Below the pieces are notes generated by a model, which saw only the letters and a list, made by a program, of their open reading frames with translations, searched no databases and had not been told where the DNA came from. A DNA stretch of 64,000 bases from contig NZ_BMEU01000002.1 in assembly GCF_014637085.1 (NCBI RefSeq), positions 124,001 to 188,000 of the forward strand. The letters are read 5' to 3'. Of the stretch, positions 39,439-50,022 are shown in pieces; within the stretch, counting starts at the first letter, position 1; each line of letters begins with the position of its first letter. This DNA comes from Comamonas phosphati. GTDB lineage: Bacteria > Pseudomonadota > Gammaproteobacteria > Burkholderiales > Burkholderiaceae_C. A program made the translations under genes and the position numbers.

Positions 39439-40116
39439 TCAGGGCTTCCAGCCCAGGAAGTTGCGGAACAGCGCCAGGCCCTGGTCCGAGCTTTTCTCGG
39501 GGTGGAACTGGGTTGCAAAAATATTATCGCGTGCAACGGCGCAAGCAAAGCGTCCGCCGTAGTCGGCCTCGGCGGCGCAGTGCGCGCTTTGTTGCACCTG
39601 CGCATAAAAGCTGTGCACGAAGTAGTAGAAGCTGGCCTCGGGAATGCCGTTCCACAGCGCATGCGGCTTGCCGTTGTGGTGCGACTGGTACACCTGGTTC
39701 CAGCCCATTTGCGGCACCTTGAAGCGGCTGCCGTCGGCCTGCCTGCGGCCGTCGAGTTCGAACTTGCGCACAGCGCCGGGAATCAGGCCCAGGCCCGGCA
39801 CGTCGCCCTCGTCGCTGTGGTCCAGCAGCATCTGCATGCCCACGCAGACGCCGAACAGCGGCTTGTTGGCCGCCGCGTGCAGCACGGCCTGCTGCAGGCC
39901 GCCGTCATGGGCCTCGCGCAGCTCGCGCATGCAGTCGGGCATGGCCCCCTGGCCGGGCAGCACCACGCGGTCGGCGGCCAGCACGACCTCGGGGTCGGCC
40001 GTGACGACCACCTCCCAGCCGGTGTCCGCGGCGGCCGTGCGCACGGCCTGCGAGACCGAACGCAGATTGCCCATGCCGTAATCCACCACGGCCACGGTGT
40101 TGTTCTTCAAACTCAT
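39439..40116 (-). CDS. hisH: Imidazole glycerol phosphate synthase, glutamine amidotransferase subunit
   Basis: 225 residues. The class I amidotransferase triad is Cys in [10 protein letters not shown] and His/Glu in [23 protein letters not shown] is the HisH N-terminus. It supplies ammonia to HisF. It is preceded by an AT-richer 80-base spacer after hisB. Confidence 0.98.
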   Translation of the reverse strand: MSLKNNTVAVVDYGMGNLRSVSQAVRTAAADTGWEVVVTADPEVVLAADRVVLPGQGAMPDCMRELREAHDGGLQQAVLHAAANKPLFGVCVGMQMLLDHSDEGDVPGLGLIPGAVRKFELDGRRQADGSRFKVPQMGWNQVYQSHHNGKPHALWNGIPEASFYYFVHSFYAQVQQSAHCAAEADYGGRFACAVARDNIFATQFHPEKSSDQGLALFRNFLGWKP

Positions 40117-40197
40117 AGCAGCTACCGCTTGTAGGGATGGTTTTTCGTATTCAAACAGCTTTGAAAAGCAGGATGGATAAGTGCAAGATGCTCCGGA
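40117..40197 (-). repeat. Spacer between hisB and hisH with dispersed-element words
   Basis: 81 bases that are AT-richer than the flanks. TAGCAGCTACCGCTTGTAGGG (one base over twenty, so given as TAGCAGCTACC plus GCTTGTAGGG) near its left side resembles the TAGC/GCTT words of the elements at 28155 and 31938. It may be a fragment of that family. No terminator is seen. Confidence 0.3.
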
Positions 40198-40821
40198 TTA
40201 CAGAGCACCCTTGGTCGAGGGGATCACGCCGGCCATGCGCGGATCATGCTCCAGCGCAAAACGCAGCGCGCGCGCAAAAGCCTTGAAGATGGTCTCGCAC
40301 TGGTGGTGAGCGTTGAGGCCCTTGAGGTTGTCGATATGCAGCGTCACGCCCGCATGGTTGACGAAACCCTGGAAGAACTCGAACACCAGCTGCGTGTCGA
40401 GCTGGCCTATGCTGCCGGCCGTGAACTTCACGTCCATGTGCAGGCCGGGGCGGCCCGAGAAGTCGACGACCACGCGGCTCAAAGCCTCGTCCAGCGGCAC
40501 ATAGGCGTGGCCGTAGCGGCGTATGCCCTTCTTGTCGCCAATGGCCTTGGCAAAGGCCTGGCCCAGGGTGATGCCGATGTCCTCCACCGTGTGGTGGCCG
40601 TCGATGTGCAGATCGCCTTCGCAGCGGATGTCGAGGTCGATCAGGCCGTGGCGGGCAATCTGGTCCAGCATGTGGTCGAGAAAGCCGATGCCCGAGTGAA
40701 GCTGCGCCTGGCCCGTGCCGTCGAGGTTGACGCGCACCTGCACGCGGGTTTCGGCCGTGTTGCGCTGCACCTCGGCGGTGCGCGGCAAGTGTTGGGCGAC
40801 GGAGGGAACGATATTGCTCAT
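40198..40821 (-). CDS. hisB: Imidazoleglycerol-phosphate dehydratase
   Basis: 207 residues, the monofunctional form. It has duplicated metal-binding motifs: [12 protein letters not shown] / [10 protein letters not shown] and [14 protein letters not shown] / [13 protein letters not shown]. It carries an N-terminal leader [15 protein letters not shown]. It removes water to give imidazole-acetol phosphate. Its start overlaps the hisC stop by four bases. Confidence 0.98.
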   Translation of the reverse strand: MSNIVPSVAQHLPRTAEVQRNTAETRVQVRVNLDGTGQAQLHSGIGFLDHMLDQIARHGLIDLDIRCEGDLHIDGHHTVEDIGITLGQAFAKAIGDKKGIRRYGHAYVPLDEALSRVVVDFSGRPGLHMDVKFTAGSIGQLDTQLVFEFFQGFVNHAGVTLHIDNLKGLNAHHQCETIFKAFARALRFALEHDPRMAGVIPSTKGAL

Positions 40822-41936
40822 AAGCTCTCTTTCAGGGCCGCCAGCATCTGGGCGTTTTCTTCGCGGGTGCCCACGGTCAGGCGCAGGCAGTTGACCAGCA
40901 GCGGATGCATGGCCGACACATTCTTCACCAGCACGCCGCGCGCCTTCATCTCGACCTGGGCGCGGCCCGCGTCGCGCACGCGCAGCAGCACCATATTGGC
41001 TTCGGAGGGCCAGACCTTCTCCACGCCGTCCAGGGCGCGCAGGGCGTTGATCAACGGCTGGCGCTCGGCGCGGATGGCCGCGGCCTGGCCCGCGTACAGG
41101 CTTTCGTGCTCCAGCGCGAAGATCGCCGTCTCGCAGTTGAGCACGCTGATGTTGTAGGGCGGGCGCACCTTGTCGATCTCGTTGACGATGGCCGCGGGCC
41201 CGATCAGATAGCCCAGGCGCGCGCCCGCCAGGCCGAACTTGGAGAGCGTGCGCATCAGCAGCACATGGGCGTTGCGCGCGGGCTCGTCCTTCATGCGCGT
41301 GATCCAGCTGCGGCTGGCAAAGGGCTGGTAGGCCTCGTCCATCACCACCAGGCCGCCCACGCGGGCCACGGCGTCAACGACGGCCTGCACCTTGCCCTCG
41401 TCCCACAGCGTGGCCGTGGGGTTGTTGGGATAGGCGATGTAGGTGATGGCGGGCTTGTGCGTGGCAATGGCGGCCTGCATGGCCTCCACGTCGAGATCGA
41501 AGTCCGTCGTCAGGTCGACCGAGACGAAGTCCAGGCCCTGCAGCTTGGCGCTCAGCGGGTACATCACAAAGCCCGGCATGGGCGCCAGCATCTTGGCCCG
41601 GTCGCCTTCGCAGGGCTGGGCCGTGGCCAGCGCCAGCAGCGTGATGATCTCGTCCGAACCGTTGCCCAGCAGCACGGCCGAGCCCGCGGGCGCACCGGCA
41701 TAGTCGGCCAGCATCTGCTTGAGCACTTCCACGCGCTCGCCCGGATAGCGGTTGATCTCCAGCGTCCCCAGGTGCTCGCCCAGCTTGCGCTGCAGCTCGG
41801 CCGGCAGGCGGTAGGGATTCTCCATCGTGTCCATCTTGAGCAGGCCCTGCGCGGGCTGCACATGGTAGGCCTGCATGGCGCGCACGTCGGCGCGGATGCG
41901 TTGCAGGGCTTTGGATTGGGTGTCTTGAGCAGTCAT
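40818..41936 (-). CDS. hisC: Histidinol-phosphate aminotransferase
   Basis: 372 residues. It is a fold-type I PLP enzyme with the Schiff-base Lys in [25 protein letters not shown] and [10 protein letters not shown] are the substrate and PLP pocket motifs. The gene should follow hisD directly, but three inserted genes (HEPN-like, vapB, vapC) lie between. vapC ends 51 bases upstream of the hisC start. hisC may therefore need its own promoter or depend on read-through. Confidence 0.97.
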   Translation of the reverse strand: MTAQDTQSKALQRIRADVRAMQAYHVQPAQGLLKMDTMENPYRLPAELQRKLGEHLGTLEINRYPGERVEVLKQMLADYAGAPAGSAVLLGNGSDEIITLLALATAQPCEGDRAKMLAPMPGFVMYPLSAKLQGLDFVSVDLTTDFDLDVEAMQAAIATHKPAITYIAYPNNPTATLWDEGKVQAVVDAVARVGGLVVMDEAYQPFASRSWITRMKDEPARNAHVLLMRTLSKFGLAGARLGYLIGPAAIVNEIDKVRPPYNISVLNCETAIFALEHESLYAGQAAAIRAERQPLINALRALDGVEKVWPSEANMVLLRVRDAGRAQVEMKARGVLVKNVSAMHPLLVNCLRLTVGTREENAQMLAALKESL

Positions 41937-41987
41937 GGATTCACGCTTTCCGATCAGAATTCCCGGGCGCCAGCCAATGGGCGCGCT

Positions 41988-42437
41988 TCAGGCCTCATCC
42001 ATTGCAGGCGCATTTTGATGCAACGGGTGCACCACGGTCACGCCGCCGAATTCCGCGCCATGCGGCAGGTGCAGGCTCAGCATCTGGCTGCAGCCGCTGT
42101 GCTGGGCGCAGGCCACGGCCAGGCAGTCGCCGAAGGCCAGCTGGTGGCGCGCCTGCACGGCCCAGGCCGTCTCCAGCGTGGCGGCATCGGTCTTCCATGG
42201 CGTCCAGGTCTGGTAGCGGCGGATGGCGGCGCGCGCATCGCCCTGGGGCATGGGCACGCCGGCCGTGGTCACCTGGTCGTAGAACTCCACCAGGGCCTGG
42301 TTGCCGGTGCGGCCGGCGCGCGTGCGCCACAGCGCATCGAGCCAGCCCAGCGTGGCGGCATACAGCGCGCCGCCGGCCACGTCTTCGGCCGCGACCAGTA
42401 CCGAGGTATCGACAAAGACCGGCGCCATCTCGCTCAT
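41988..42437 (-). CDS. VapC-like PIN-domain toxin candidate
   Basis: 149 residues with a PIN fold. Acidic residues are Asp10 in VFVDTSVLV, Glu51 in QALVEFYD and Asp104 in AFGDCLAVA. The position where PIN toxins usually have a fourth acidic residue (SED-type motif) reads LSLHLPHG, so that acid is missing. PIN toxins cleave RNA, often tRNA or rRNA. Its start overlaps the antitoxin stop by four bases, the normal toxin-antitoxin coupling. It sits in the his operon before hisC. Activity is uncertain because of the altered site. Confidence 0.85.
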   Translation of the reverse strand: MSEMAPVFVDTSVLVAAEDVAGGALYAATLGWLDALWRTRAGRTGNQALVEFYDQVTTAGVPMPQGDARAAIRRYQTWTPWKTDAATLETAWAVQARHQLAFGDCLAVACAQHSGCSQMLSLHLPHGAEFGGVTVVHPLHQNAPAMDEA

Positions 42438-42715
42438 GCTGCGGCTCCGGTTCGGGATGTTCTTGCGCCAGCAGCACGCTTGGCTCCTGCGTTGCGCGCT
42501 ACGGTTTTTTCACCGATCACCGCTGCCTGCGGAGCTTGCCAAGTGCGCTCGTCGGTGCGCCAGGCCAGGTAGGCGCGCTCGTAGGCATCCTCGCGGCGCT
42601 GCATCTCGGCCATGAAATCGCCCACCATGCGCGAGACGCTGGTGCCGCGCCGCGCCGCTTCCACGCGCGCCCACTCGAGCACGCCGTCTTCCACGGTGAT
42701 GGTGAGATTTTTCAT
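42434..42715 (-). CDS. VapB-type antitoxin candidate (ribbon-helix-helix)
   Basis: 93 residues from the ATG at 42715, preceded by TGGAGG. The first 40 residues (MKNLTITVEDGVLEWARVEA, then RRGTSVSRMVGDFMAEM) fit a ribbon-helix-helix domain of the CopG type: a short strand and two helices. The rest is a toxin-binding tail, ending in an Ala/Arg/Thr-rich segment. It would neutralise the PIN toxin and repress its own promoter. A large perfect palindrome starts seven bases upstream of the start codon. Confidence 0.8.
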   Translation of the reverse strand: MKNLTITVEDGVLEWARVEAARRGTSVSRMVGDFMAEMQRREDAYERAYLAWRTDERTWQAPQAAVIGEKTVARNAGAKRAAGARTSRTGAAA

Positions 42716-42722
42716 GGCCTCC

Positions 42723-42763
42723 ATGGTACACGAATTTCGTGTGACACGAAATTCGTGTACCAT
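42723..42763. promoter_or_regulatory. 41-base perfect palindrome, probable VapB/VapBC operator
   Basis: Two 20-base arms are exact reverse complements around a central G (42743). Each arm itself contains a 15-base palindrome ACACGAAWTTCGTGT (42728-42742 and 42744-42758), with centres 16 bases apart. Two operator half-sets at about one and a half helical turns fit cooperative binding of two RHH dimers pairs. It lies just upstream of the antitoxin start. A TTGATG (42786-42791, minus strand) is a possible -35. Confidence 0.85.
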
Positions 42764-42825
42764 CGAAGCGCACGCGATTCAAACACATCAACTCTGCACC
42801 TCGTTGTTTGAGCAATGTATTTTCT

Positions 42826-44148
42826 TCACACACTGCTTCGTACGCCGCTTGCAGACGACCCGCCTGTTCTTTGCTTTTTAGCTTTAACCGCCTCAGCTTC
42901 GCCTTTAAGCAAATCGAGATTTACTGCATGCATCAAGGCTGTCTCAAATGCTGCGGATCGATGCTCAACCAATCTAGGCTCCACTTCAACATAAGCGCAC
43001 CAAAACGCATCTAATCTTTCACATAATCTCAGCCACAAGGGAGCGAACTGGAGTTTCCCCTCAAACTCAAGACAGTTGGCGAAGCCGTCTTCAAGCACTG
43101 GCGGTTTACCCTTGAAATCTTCCTCCAGCGTTTTTTGAAACGCCTGCATGTACCCACCTGCGCCATGAACTAATTTATTTCTCAAACAATTAAGTAATTT
43201 GGCAGCAGGTCGGGAGACTCCTAAAAGCGCAGCCGTCGTCTCTTCTTTCAGGTCTGGCACTTGGTCCATGGCCTCTACACACACCATCAACTGAAGAAAG
43301 CGCACCTCAACAGGCACATCAGCCATTTTTCCCAAAAGGAAAAACTGCAGTGCCATTTCCACATGCAGGAATTTATCTTCCTGCATACGACAAAATCCCT
43401 GAAGCAAATTCCGTAAAAACTTTTGATCGTCTTGGCTCTGGCGACGCTGCAACATTGGCAGATAATTAAGACTCACCGTTTTGGGGCGACCATGGAGTTC
43501 AACTTCAGCCCCTTGCACCGCCATCACACGGGGAAGCAGACGCCCATGTGCGAGCATGAACCCCGCATGAATACGCTCACTGCAAGTAGAAAAGTCAGCA
43601 ATACTAGATAGACAGAGCAAACCTGACGAAGGCGAATCCACCACACACGCTATCTGCGGTGCAGCCTCCTCAGGTTGAAAATCTTGTACCGAAACAAGAC
43701 CGCTACATGCGTTTCCGTAAAAACGCCAGTAAGGTCGATTTGGACAAAGCTCCACATCCGACTTTAAACGCAGCAAATATGTGCTGGGTGTCAATGTGAG
43801 CAGGCATTTCGTCTCGCCGTCCACACGATCATCAGGCAGCCAGCTACCTTCATCACACTGGAGGTCACGCAAACTCGCAAAGTGAAATACAGCCGTTTGC
43901 TCTGACCTTAAACACCAACTTTGATGCAGTGCACACACTGTAATGTCCGACAGTTCGGCGTTACAGCCACCAAAAAAATAGAACTGAACATCCTCTCCGA
44001 GTACCGCCTCGATTGACAGCGTCTTCAAGTCAATGCGAATAGGAACAAGCCATGTCGGCTGCTCCCCTGGCCCCATCTTCACCAATGGTGTAAGGCGTGC
44101 CTGACCCACCAAGTGCCCATCCAATAAAGAATGAATTTTCTCAAACAT
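42826..44148 (-). CDS. Uncharacterised protein with C-terminal HEPN-type RxxxxH motif, low GC
   Basis: 440 residues from the ATG at 44148, chosen because GGAGGGG lies just upstream; an ATG ten codons earlier has no such site. The N-terminal 240 residues are Cys-rich, mostly beta-like and not recognised. The C-terminal 180 residues are helical and contain LRNKLVHGAGGY, an R-x4-H motif (Arg323, His328) typical of HEPN ribonuclease and Apea-like domains. Lines at 43381 and 43561 have 25/60 and 27/60 G+C against 36/60 in hisD, so it is probably acquired. It splits hisD from vapBC-hisC. Function is unknown; a defence or RNA-cleaving role is a guess from the motif. Confidence 0.75.
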   Translation of the reverse strand: MFEKIHSLLDGHLVGQARLTPLVKMGPGEQPTWLVPIRIDLKTLSIEAVLGEDVQFYFFGGCNAELSDITVCALHQSWCLRSEQTAVFHFASLRDLQCDEGSWLPDDRVDGETKCLLTLTPSTYLLRLKSDVELCPNRPYWRFYGNACSGLVSVQDFQPEEAAPQIACVVDSPSSGLLCLSSIADFSTCSERIHAGFMLAHGRLLPRVMAVQGAEVELHGRPKTVSLNYLPMLQRRQSQDDQKFLRNLLQGFCRMQEDKFLHVEMALQFFLLGKMADVPVEVRFLQLMVCVEAMDQVPDLKEETTAALLGVSRPAAKLLNCLRNKLVHGAGGYMQAFQKTLEEDFKGKPPVLEDGFANCLEFEGKLQFAPLWLRLCERLDAFWCAYVEVEPRLVEHRSAAFETALMHAVNLDLLKGEAEAVKAKKQRTGGSSASGVRSSV

Positions 44149-44200
44149 CGGCCCCTCCAAAGAGGCCAATATTCGCATCTGACTGCACGTATAGCCAAGT

Positions 44201-45517
44201 TTATTTCAGCCGCATCTCCGCCGCCCGGGCATGGCCCTGCAGGCCTTCGCCATAGGCCAGCACGGCGGCCGTCCTGCCCAGGGTCTGGGCGCCGGCTTCG
44301 CTGACTTCGATGAGGCTGGAGCGCTTCTGGAAGTCGTACACGCCCAGCGGCGAGGAAAAGCGCGCCGTGCCGCTGGTGGGTAGCACGTGGTTGGGGCCGG
44401 CGCAGTAGTCGCCCAGGCTTTCGCTGGTGTAGGCACCGAGGAAGATGGCGCCGGCATGGCGCAGCAGCGGCTCCCATTGGTGCGGGTCGCGGCTGGAGAC
44501 TTCGAGGTGCTCGGGCGCGATGCGGTTGGAGATGGCACAGGCCTCCTCCATGTCGCGGGTCAGGATCAGCGCGCCGCGGTCCGTCAGGCTCTTGGCGATG
44601 ATGGCCTGGCGCGGCATCTCGGGCAGCAGGCGGTCGATCTCGCGCTGCACGGCGGCTATGTAGGCGGCGTCGGGGCACAGCAGGATGGACTGGGCCAGTT
44701 CGTCGTGCTCGGCCTGGGAAAACAGGTCCATGGCCACCCACTCGGGCGGCGTGGTGCCGTCGGCCAGCACCAGGATTTCACTGGGGCCGGCAATCATGTC
44801 TATGCCCACGATGCCGAACACGCGCTTCTTGGCGCTGGCCACATAGGCGTTGCCGGGGCCGGTGATCTTGTCCACCTTGGAGATGGCGGCCGTGCCGTAG
44901 GCCAGGGCCGCCACGGCCTGGGCGCCGCCGATGGTGAAGGCGCGGTGCACGCCGGCCACGTAGGCGGCGGCCAGCACCAGGGCGTTCTTCTCGCCCTTGG
45001 GCGTGGGCACGACCATGATGATGTCCTGCACGCCGGCCACATGGGCCGGAATGGCGTTCATCAGCACGCTGGACGGATAGGCCGCCTTGCCGCCGGGCAC
45101 GTAGATGCCCACGCGGTCCAGCGGCGTGACCTTCTGGCCCAGCAGCGTGCCGTCCTCGTCGCGGTAGCTCCAGCTTTCGCCGTTGGCCTTCTTCTGCGCC
45201 TCGTGGTATGCGCGGACACGGCGCGCGGCGGATTCCAGGGCCTCGCGCTGCTCGGCCGGCAGGCTGTCGAAGGCGGCCTTGAGTTCGTCCTGCCTGAGCT
45301 CCAGCGCCGCCATGTCGGCGGCCTGGAGGCCGTCGAAGCGGGCCGTGTACTCGAGCACGGCCGCATCGCCGCGCTGTTGCACATCGGCCAGGATGTCGGC
45401 CACGCGCTGCTCGATGGCCGCATCCGTGTCGGCCGGCCAATGCAGACGCTGCGCAAAATCATGCTCGAATGTGGCGTCGAAGGTTGACAGGCGGGCGGGA
45501 GCAGCTACGAATTCCAT
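44201..45517 (-). CDS. hisD: Histidinol dehydrogenase
   Basis: 438 residues from the ATG at 45517 with GGTGA upstream. Family motifs are [38 protein letters not shown] and [11 protein letters not shown]; the late [15 protein letters not shown] contributes to the active site. The zinc-ligand region DLFSQAEHD is intact. It performs the last two steps of histidine synthesis. It lies 22 bases downstream of hisG. The gene after it is the low-GC insert rather than hisC. Confidence 0.98.
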   Translation of the reverse strand: MEFVAAPARLSTFDATFEHDFAQRLHWPADTDAAIEQRVADILADVQQRGDAAVLEYTARFDGLQAADMAALELRQDELKAAFDSLPAEQREALESAARRVRAYHEAQKKANGESWSYRDEDGTLLGQKVTPLDRVGIYVPGGKAAYPSSVLMNAIPAHVAGVQDIIMVVPTPKGEKNALVLAAAYVAGVHRAFTIGGAQAVAALAYGTAAISKVDKITGPGNAYVASAKKRVFGIVGIDMIAGPSEILVLADGTTPPEWVAMDLFSQAEHDELAQSILLCPDAAYIAAVQREIDRLLPEMPRQAIIAKSLTDRGALILTRDMEEACAISNRIAPEHLEVSSRDPHQWEPLLRHAGAIFLGAYTSESLGDYCAGPNHVLPTSGTARFSSPLGVYDFQKRSSLIEVSEAGAQTLGRTAAVLAYGEGLQGHARAAEMRLK

Positions 45518-45538
45518 AGTATTCACCAAGAAAGAGTA

Positions 45539-46197
45539 TCAGTTGTTTTTGGCGGCGACAGCGGCAGCGAACGCATCGATGATGTGGCGCAGCGGCGCCT
45601 GCTTGATCTTGAGCGAAGCCTGGTTGACCACGAGGCGCGAGCTGATGTCCATGATGGGCTCGACCTCGACCAGATCGTTGGCCTTGAGCGTGTTGCCGGT
45701 GGAAACCAGGTCGACGATGGCGTCGGCCATGCCGGTCAGCGGCGCCAGCTCCATGGAGCCGTAGAGCTTGACCATGTCCACGTGCACGCCCTTGGCGGCA
45801 AAGAAGTTGCGCGCGATCTCGAGGTACTTGGTGGCGATGCGCAGGCGCGCACCCTGCTTGACGGCACGCTCGTAGTCGAAGCCCCTGCGCACCGCCACGC
45901 TGACGCGGCACTTGGCGATCTGCAGGTCCAGCGGCTGGTACAGGCCCTGGCCGCCATGCTCGATCAGCGAGTCCAGGCCCGACACGCCGAGGTCCGCGCC
46001 GCCGTACTGCACGTACACGGGCACGTCCGAGGCGCGCACCAGCACCACGCGCACGTCGCTGCGGTTGGTGTCGAAAATCAGCTTGCGCGATTTTTCCACG
46101 TCCTCGGTCACCGCTATGCCGGCGGCGGCCAGCAGGGGCACGGTTTCTTCGAAGATGCGGCCCTTGGACAGGGCGATGGTCACAGGCGTTGCGGCGG

Positions 46198-46201
<4 letters not shown>
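45539..46201 (-). CDS. hisG: ATP phosphoribosyltransferase, short form (HisG-S)
   Basis: 220 residues, the short form lacking the C-terminal regulatory domain. It starts with [17 protein letters not shown]. The PRPP loop [16 protein letters not shown] and [10 protein letters not shown] are conserved. Short HisG needs the partner HisZ for activity and feedback by histidine; no hisZ lies in this window. It catalyses the first, regulated step. The start overlaps the murA stop by four bases, so the his genes are coupled to murA. Confidence 0.97.
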
Positions 46202-47469
<1,268 letters not shown>

Positions 47470-47552
47470 GGCTTGTGGCCTTGATTCGGGAAAAGAGACA
47501 AATCAGCCGCAGACGCAGGTATGCCAAGCGTAGGCAGCTATAAAAAAACAGC

Positions 47553-47792
47553 TCAGGCCTGGGCAGCCCATTCCGCCGGAGTGAAGGTCTTCATGGACAG
47601 GGCATGGACCTCGTCGGTAGCCATGCGGTCGCCCAGCGTGGCGTAGACCAGACGCTGGCGCTGCACCAGGCGCTGGCCTTCGAAACGGGCCGAGACGATG
47701 GTGGCGAACCAGTGCCGGCCGTCGCCCTCCAGCGCAAGGTGCTCGCAGGGCAGGCCGGCGGCGATCAGGTCTTTGAGTTGGTCTGCATTCAT
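47553..47792 (-). CDS. ibaG: BolA-like protein (IbaG type)
   Basis: 79 residues. The BolA fold has the conserved ALEGDGRHWFATIVSARFEG, then RQRLVYATLGD and the C-terminal HALSMKTFTP with the conserved His. The short length and location before murA fit IbaG rather than BolA itself. BolA-type proteins bind [2Fe-2S] with monothiol glutaredoxins. It is separated from yadH by a REP-like repeat. Confidence 0.93.
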   Translation of the reverse strand: MNADQLKDLIAAGLPCEHLALEGDGRHWFATIVSARFEGQRLVQRQRLVYATLGDRMATDEVHALSMKTFTPAEWAAQA

Positions 47793-47850
47793 TTCAGTTC
47801 AATTATCCAGTAGCGCGAACACTCGGAATCCGGCGCCTTCGACGCCAGGA

Positions 47851-47925
47851 ACACCGAGCAAGGGCCGCCCCGCAGCAAAGGTGTTGTCCCCCTCCCAGGG
47901 GGAAGCCGCGCAGCGGCTCAGGGGG
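47851..47925 (-). repeat. REP-like repeat family 2, copy f (after yadH)
   Basis: CCCCC abuts the TGA stop of yadH. The hairpin is AGCCGC-TGC-GCGGCT (the complementary version of copies d and e), the core CCCCCT/AGGGGG encloses GG, and GCTGCGGGGCGGCCCTTGC follows. It lies in the spacer before ibaG, inside a co-directional run. Confidence 0.85.
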
Positions 47926-48681
47926 TCAGTTCCTAATCTTGTAGCCAATGCGCAGCAAATGCACAGCCAGCGCGCTCACGGCCAGCCATGCCGCGCCCAC
48001 GATGCTCACGCTGATCCAGGGCGAGACATCGCTCTGGCCGAAGAATCCGTAGCGGAAACCGTCGATCATGTAGAAAAACGGGTTGATATGGCTGACAGCC
48101 TGCCAAAAAGCCGGCAGCGAATGCACGGAATAGAACACGCCGGACAGAAAGGTCAGCGGCATGATCAGGAAGTTCTGGAAGGCCGCCATCTGGTCGAACT
48201 TCTCGGCCCACAGGCCGGCGATCAGGCCCAGCGTGCCCATGAGGGCGCAGCCCAGGAAGCCGAACACCACGATCCACAGCGGCGCCGCGAAGTCGGGCAC
48301 GGCAAAGAACAGCGTGACCACGAACACGCCCAGGCCCACGAGCAGGCCGCGCAGCACCGAAGCGCCCACATAGGCCGTGAACCAGGCCCAGTGCGACAGC
48401 GGCGTGAGCAGCACGAACACCAGCGAGCCCATGATCTTGCTCTGCACCAGGCTGGAGGAGCTGTTGGCAAAGGCGTTCTGCAGCATGCTCATCATCACCA
48501 GGCCGGGAATCAGAAAGGCCGTGTAGCTGATACGGTCGTAGACCATGACCCGGCCTTCGAGCACATGGCCGAAGACCAGCAGGTACAGCACGGCCGTGAG
48601 CACGGGCGCGGCCACGGTCTGGAAGCTCACCTTCCAGAAGCGCAGCACTTCCTTTCTGAGCAGGGTCTGCCAGCCGTTCAT
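47926..48681 (-). CDS. yadH: ABC-2 type transporter permease (YadH-like)
   Basis: 251 residues with six membrane segments. The N-terminal LLRKEVLRFWKVSFQTVAAP and the late signature FLSGVFYSVHSLPAFWQ and NPFFYMIDGFRYGFFG are typical of YadH-type ABC-2 exporters. Partner of the ATPase gene immediately upstream, with a four-base overlap. The substrate is not established. In this bacterial group the pair often sits next to mla genes. Confidence 0.92.
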   Translation of the reverse strand: MNGWQTLLRKEVLRFWKVSFQTVAAPVLTAVLYLLVFGHVLEGRVMVYDRISYTAFLIPGLVMMSMLQNAFANSSSSLVQSKIMGSLVFVLLTPLSHWAWFTAYVGASVLRGLLVGLGVFVVTLFFAVPDFAAPLWIVVFGFLGCALMGTLGLIAGLWAEKFDQMAAFQNFLIMPLTFLSGVFYSVHSLPAFWQAVSHINPFFYMIDGFRYGFFGQSDVSPWISVSIVGAAWLAVSALAVHLLRIGYKIRN

Positions 48682-49616
48682 GCCGCACCTCCCTGGGCAC
48701 CGCCTTGTTTCACCGCCGCCTCGTTCATGATGTGGATGAACACGTCCTCCAGGTCGGCACGGCGGATTTCCACGTCCTCGGGCGTCACGCCGCCTTCGCG
48801 CAGCGCGGCCAGCAGTTTCTCCACATCGGCGGCATCGGCCGCGGGCACCTGCACGATGCGGCCCGTGACGCGCGCGCGCTGCGCCACGGCAGCCGGCAGG
48901 GCGCTATCGGTCTTGAACTGCAGCACGTTGCTGGACGCCGACTTGAGCAGTTCGCTCATGGGCGAGAGCTTGACGATCTGGCCCTGCTTGAGCATGGCCA
49001 CGCGGCTGCACAGGGCCTCGGCCTCTTCGAGGTAATGGGTGGTCAGCAGCACCGTGTGCCCCTGCTTGTTGAGCTTGGCGATGAAGTGCCACAGCGTCTG
49101 GCGCAGCTCCACGTCCACGCCGGCCGTGGGTTCGTCGAGCACGATGATGGGCGGCTTGTGCACCAGGGCCTGGGCCACGAGCACGCGGCGCTTCATGCCG
49201 CCCGAGAGCTGGCGCATGTTGGCATGGGCCTTGTCGGCCAGGCCCAGGCTGGCCAGCAGTTCGTCGATCCAGGCGTCGTTGTGCCTGACGCCGAAATAGC
49301 CGGACTGGAAGCGCAGCGCCTCGCGCACATTGAAGAACGGGTCGAACACCAGCTCCTGGGGCACGATGCCGAGCTTGCGCCGCGCATCGGCGAAATCGGC
49401 CTGAACATCGCTGCCCTGCACCAGCACGCGTCCACCGGAGGCCCGGGACAGCCCCGCCAGAATGCTGATGAGCGTGGTCTTGCCCGCGCCGTTGGGGCCG
49501 AGCAGACCGAAGAATTCACCTTCCGCGATATCCAGGCTCACCTGCTTGAGCGCATGGAACTCCCCCTTGGGGGTGCGGTAGGTCTTGGAAACGGATTGGA
49601 ATGAGACTGCAGACAT
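48678..49616 (-). CDS. yadG: ABC transporter ATP-binding protein (YadG-like)
   Basis: 312 residues from the ATG at 49616; ATG at 49628 is an alternative and neither has a clear ribosome-binding site. Walker A is LLGPNGAGKTT, the signature is LSGGMKRR and Walker B is IIVLDEPTAGVD; the H-loop is LLTTHYLEEAE. The C-terminal 90 residues are the DrrA/YadG-type extension. It energises the YadH-like permease encoded next. Confidence 0.93.
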   Translation of the reverse strand: MSAVSFQSVSKTYRTPKGEFHALKQVSLDIAEGEFFGLLGPNGAGKTTLISILAGLSRASGGRVLVQGSDVQADFADARRKLGIVPQELVFDPFFNVREALRFQSGYFGVRHNDAWIDELLASLGLADKAHANMRQLSGGMKRRVLVAQALVHKPPIIVLDEPTAGVDVELRQTLWHFIAKLNKQGHTVLLTTHYLEEAEALCSRVAMLKQGQIVKLSPMSELLKSASSNVLQFKTDSALPAAVAQRARVTGRIVQVPAADAADVEKLLAALREGGVTPEDVEIRRADLEDVFIHIMNEAAVKQGGAQGGAA

Positions 49617-49707
49617 GGGAGCCGCCATTCTAGGGCTTGGCCATCCAGGCTGCAGACGCATGGAAATCGGGCCGCCGAAACAACCGGCCCGAATGCCGGC
49701 TCCTGCC

Positions 49708-50001
49708 TCAGCCGTGCCGGGGCAGCAGCCCGTCCACCCCGTACAGGGCGGCCATGGACTGCAAGCCCTGGGGCAGGCCGATCACGGCCAGTTGCTTGCC
49801 GGCTTCCAGCGCCGCGCGCCGGCAGGCCAGCAGCACGGCCAGCGCGGAGGAATCGAAAGTCTGGACCGCGCTGGCATCCACCGGCACCTGCTGGCCGGGA
49901 AACTCGGCCACCTGCGGGCGCAGGCTCATCAGGCAGGCGCGGGCCTGGCGGTAGGTCAGCTCCTGCGGCAGCTGCAGCGGAGAGGTCGGTGTTTGGGACA
50001 T
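49708..50001 (-). CDS. mlaB: STAS-domain protein, MlaB
   Basis: 97 residues of the STAS fold. The phospho-site region VDASAVQTFDSSALAVLLACRR has the conserved DxSxxxxxDSS pattern of MlaB (given in part). MlaB is the small cytoplasmic subunit stabilising the MlaFEDB phospholipid transporter. It lies last in mlaFEDACB, 21 bases after mlaC. Confidence 0.88.
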   Translation of the reverse strand: MSQTPTSPLQLPQELTYRQARACLMSLRPQVAEFPGQQVPVDASAVQTFDSSALAVLLACRRAALEAGKQLAVIGLPQGLQSMAALYGVDGLLPRHG

Positions 50002-50022
50002 GGCCGCCGAGTTTGCGTGGAC

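Noticed and set aside
44149-44178. Ten-codon upstream extension of the HEPN-like protein
   Set aside because: The ATG at 44178 has no ribosome-binding site, whereas the ATG at 44148 has GGAGGGG at proper distance.
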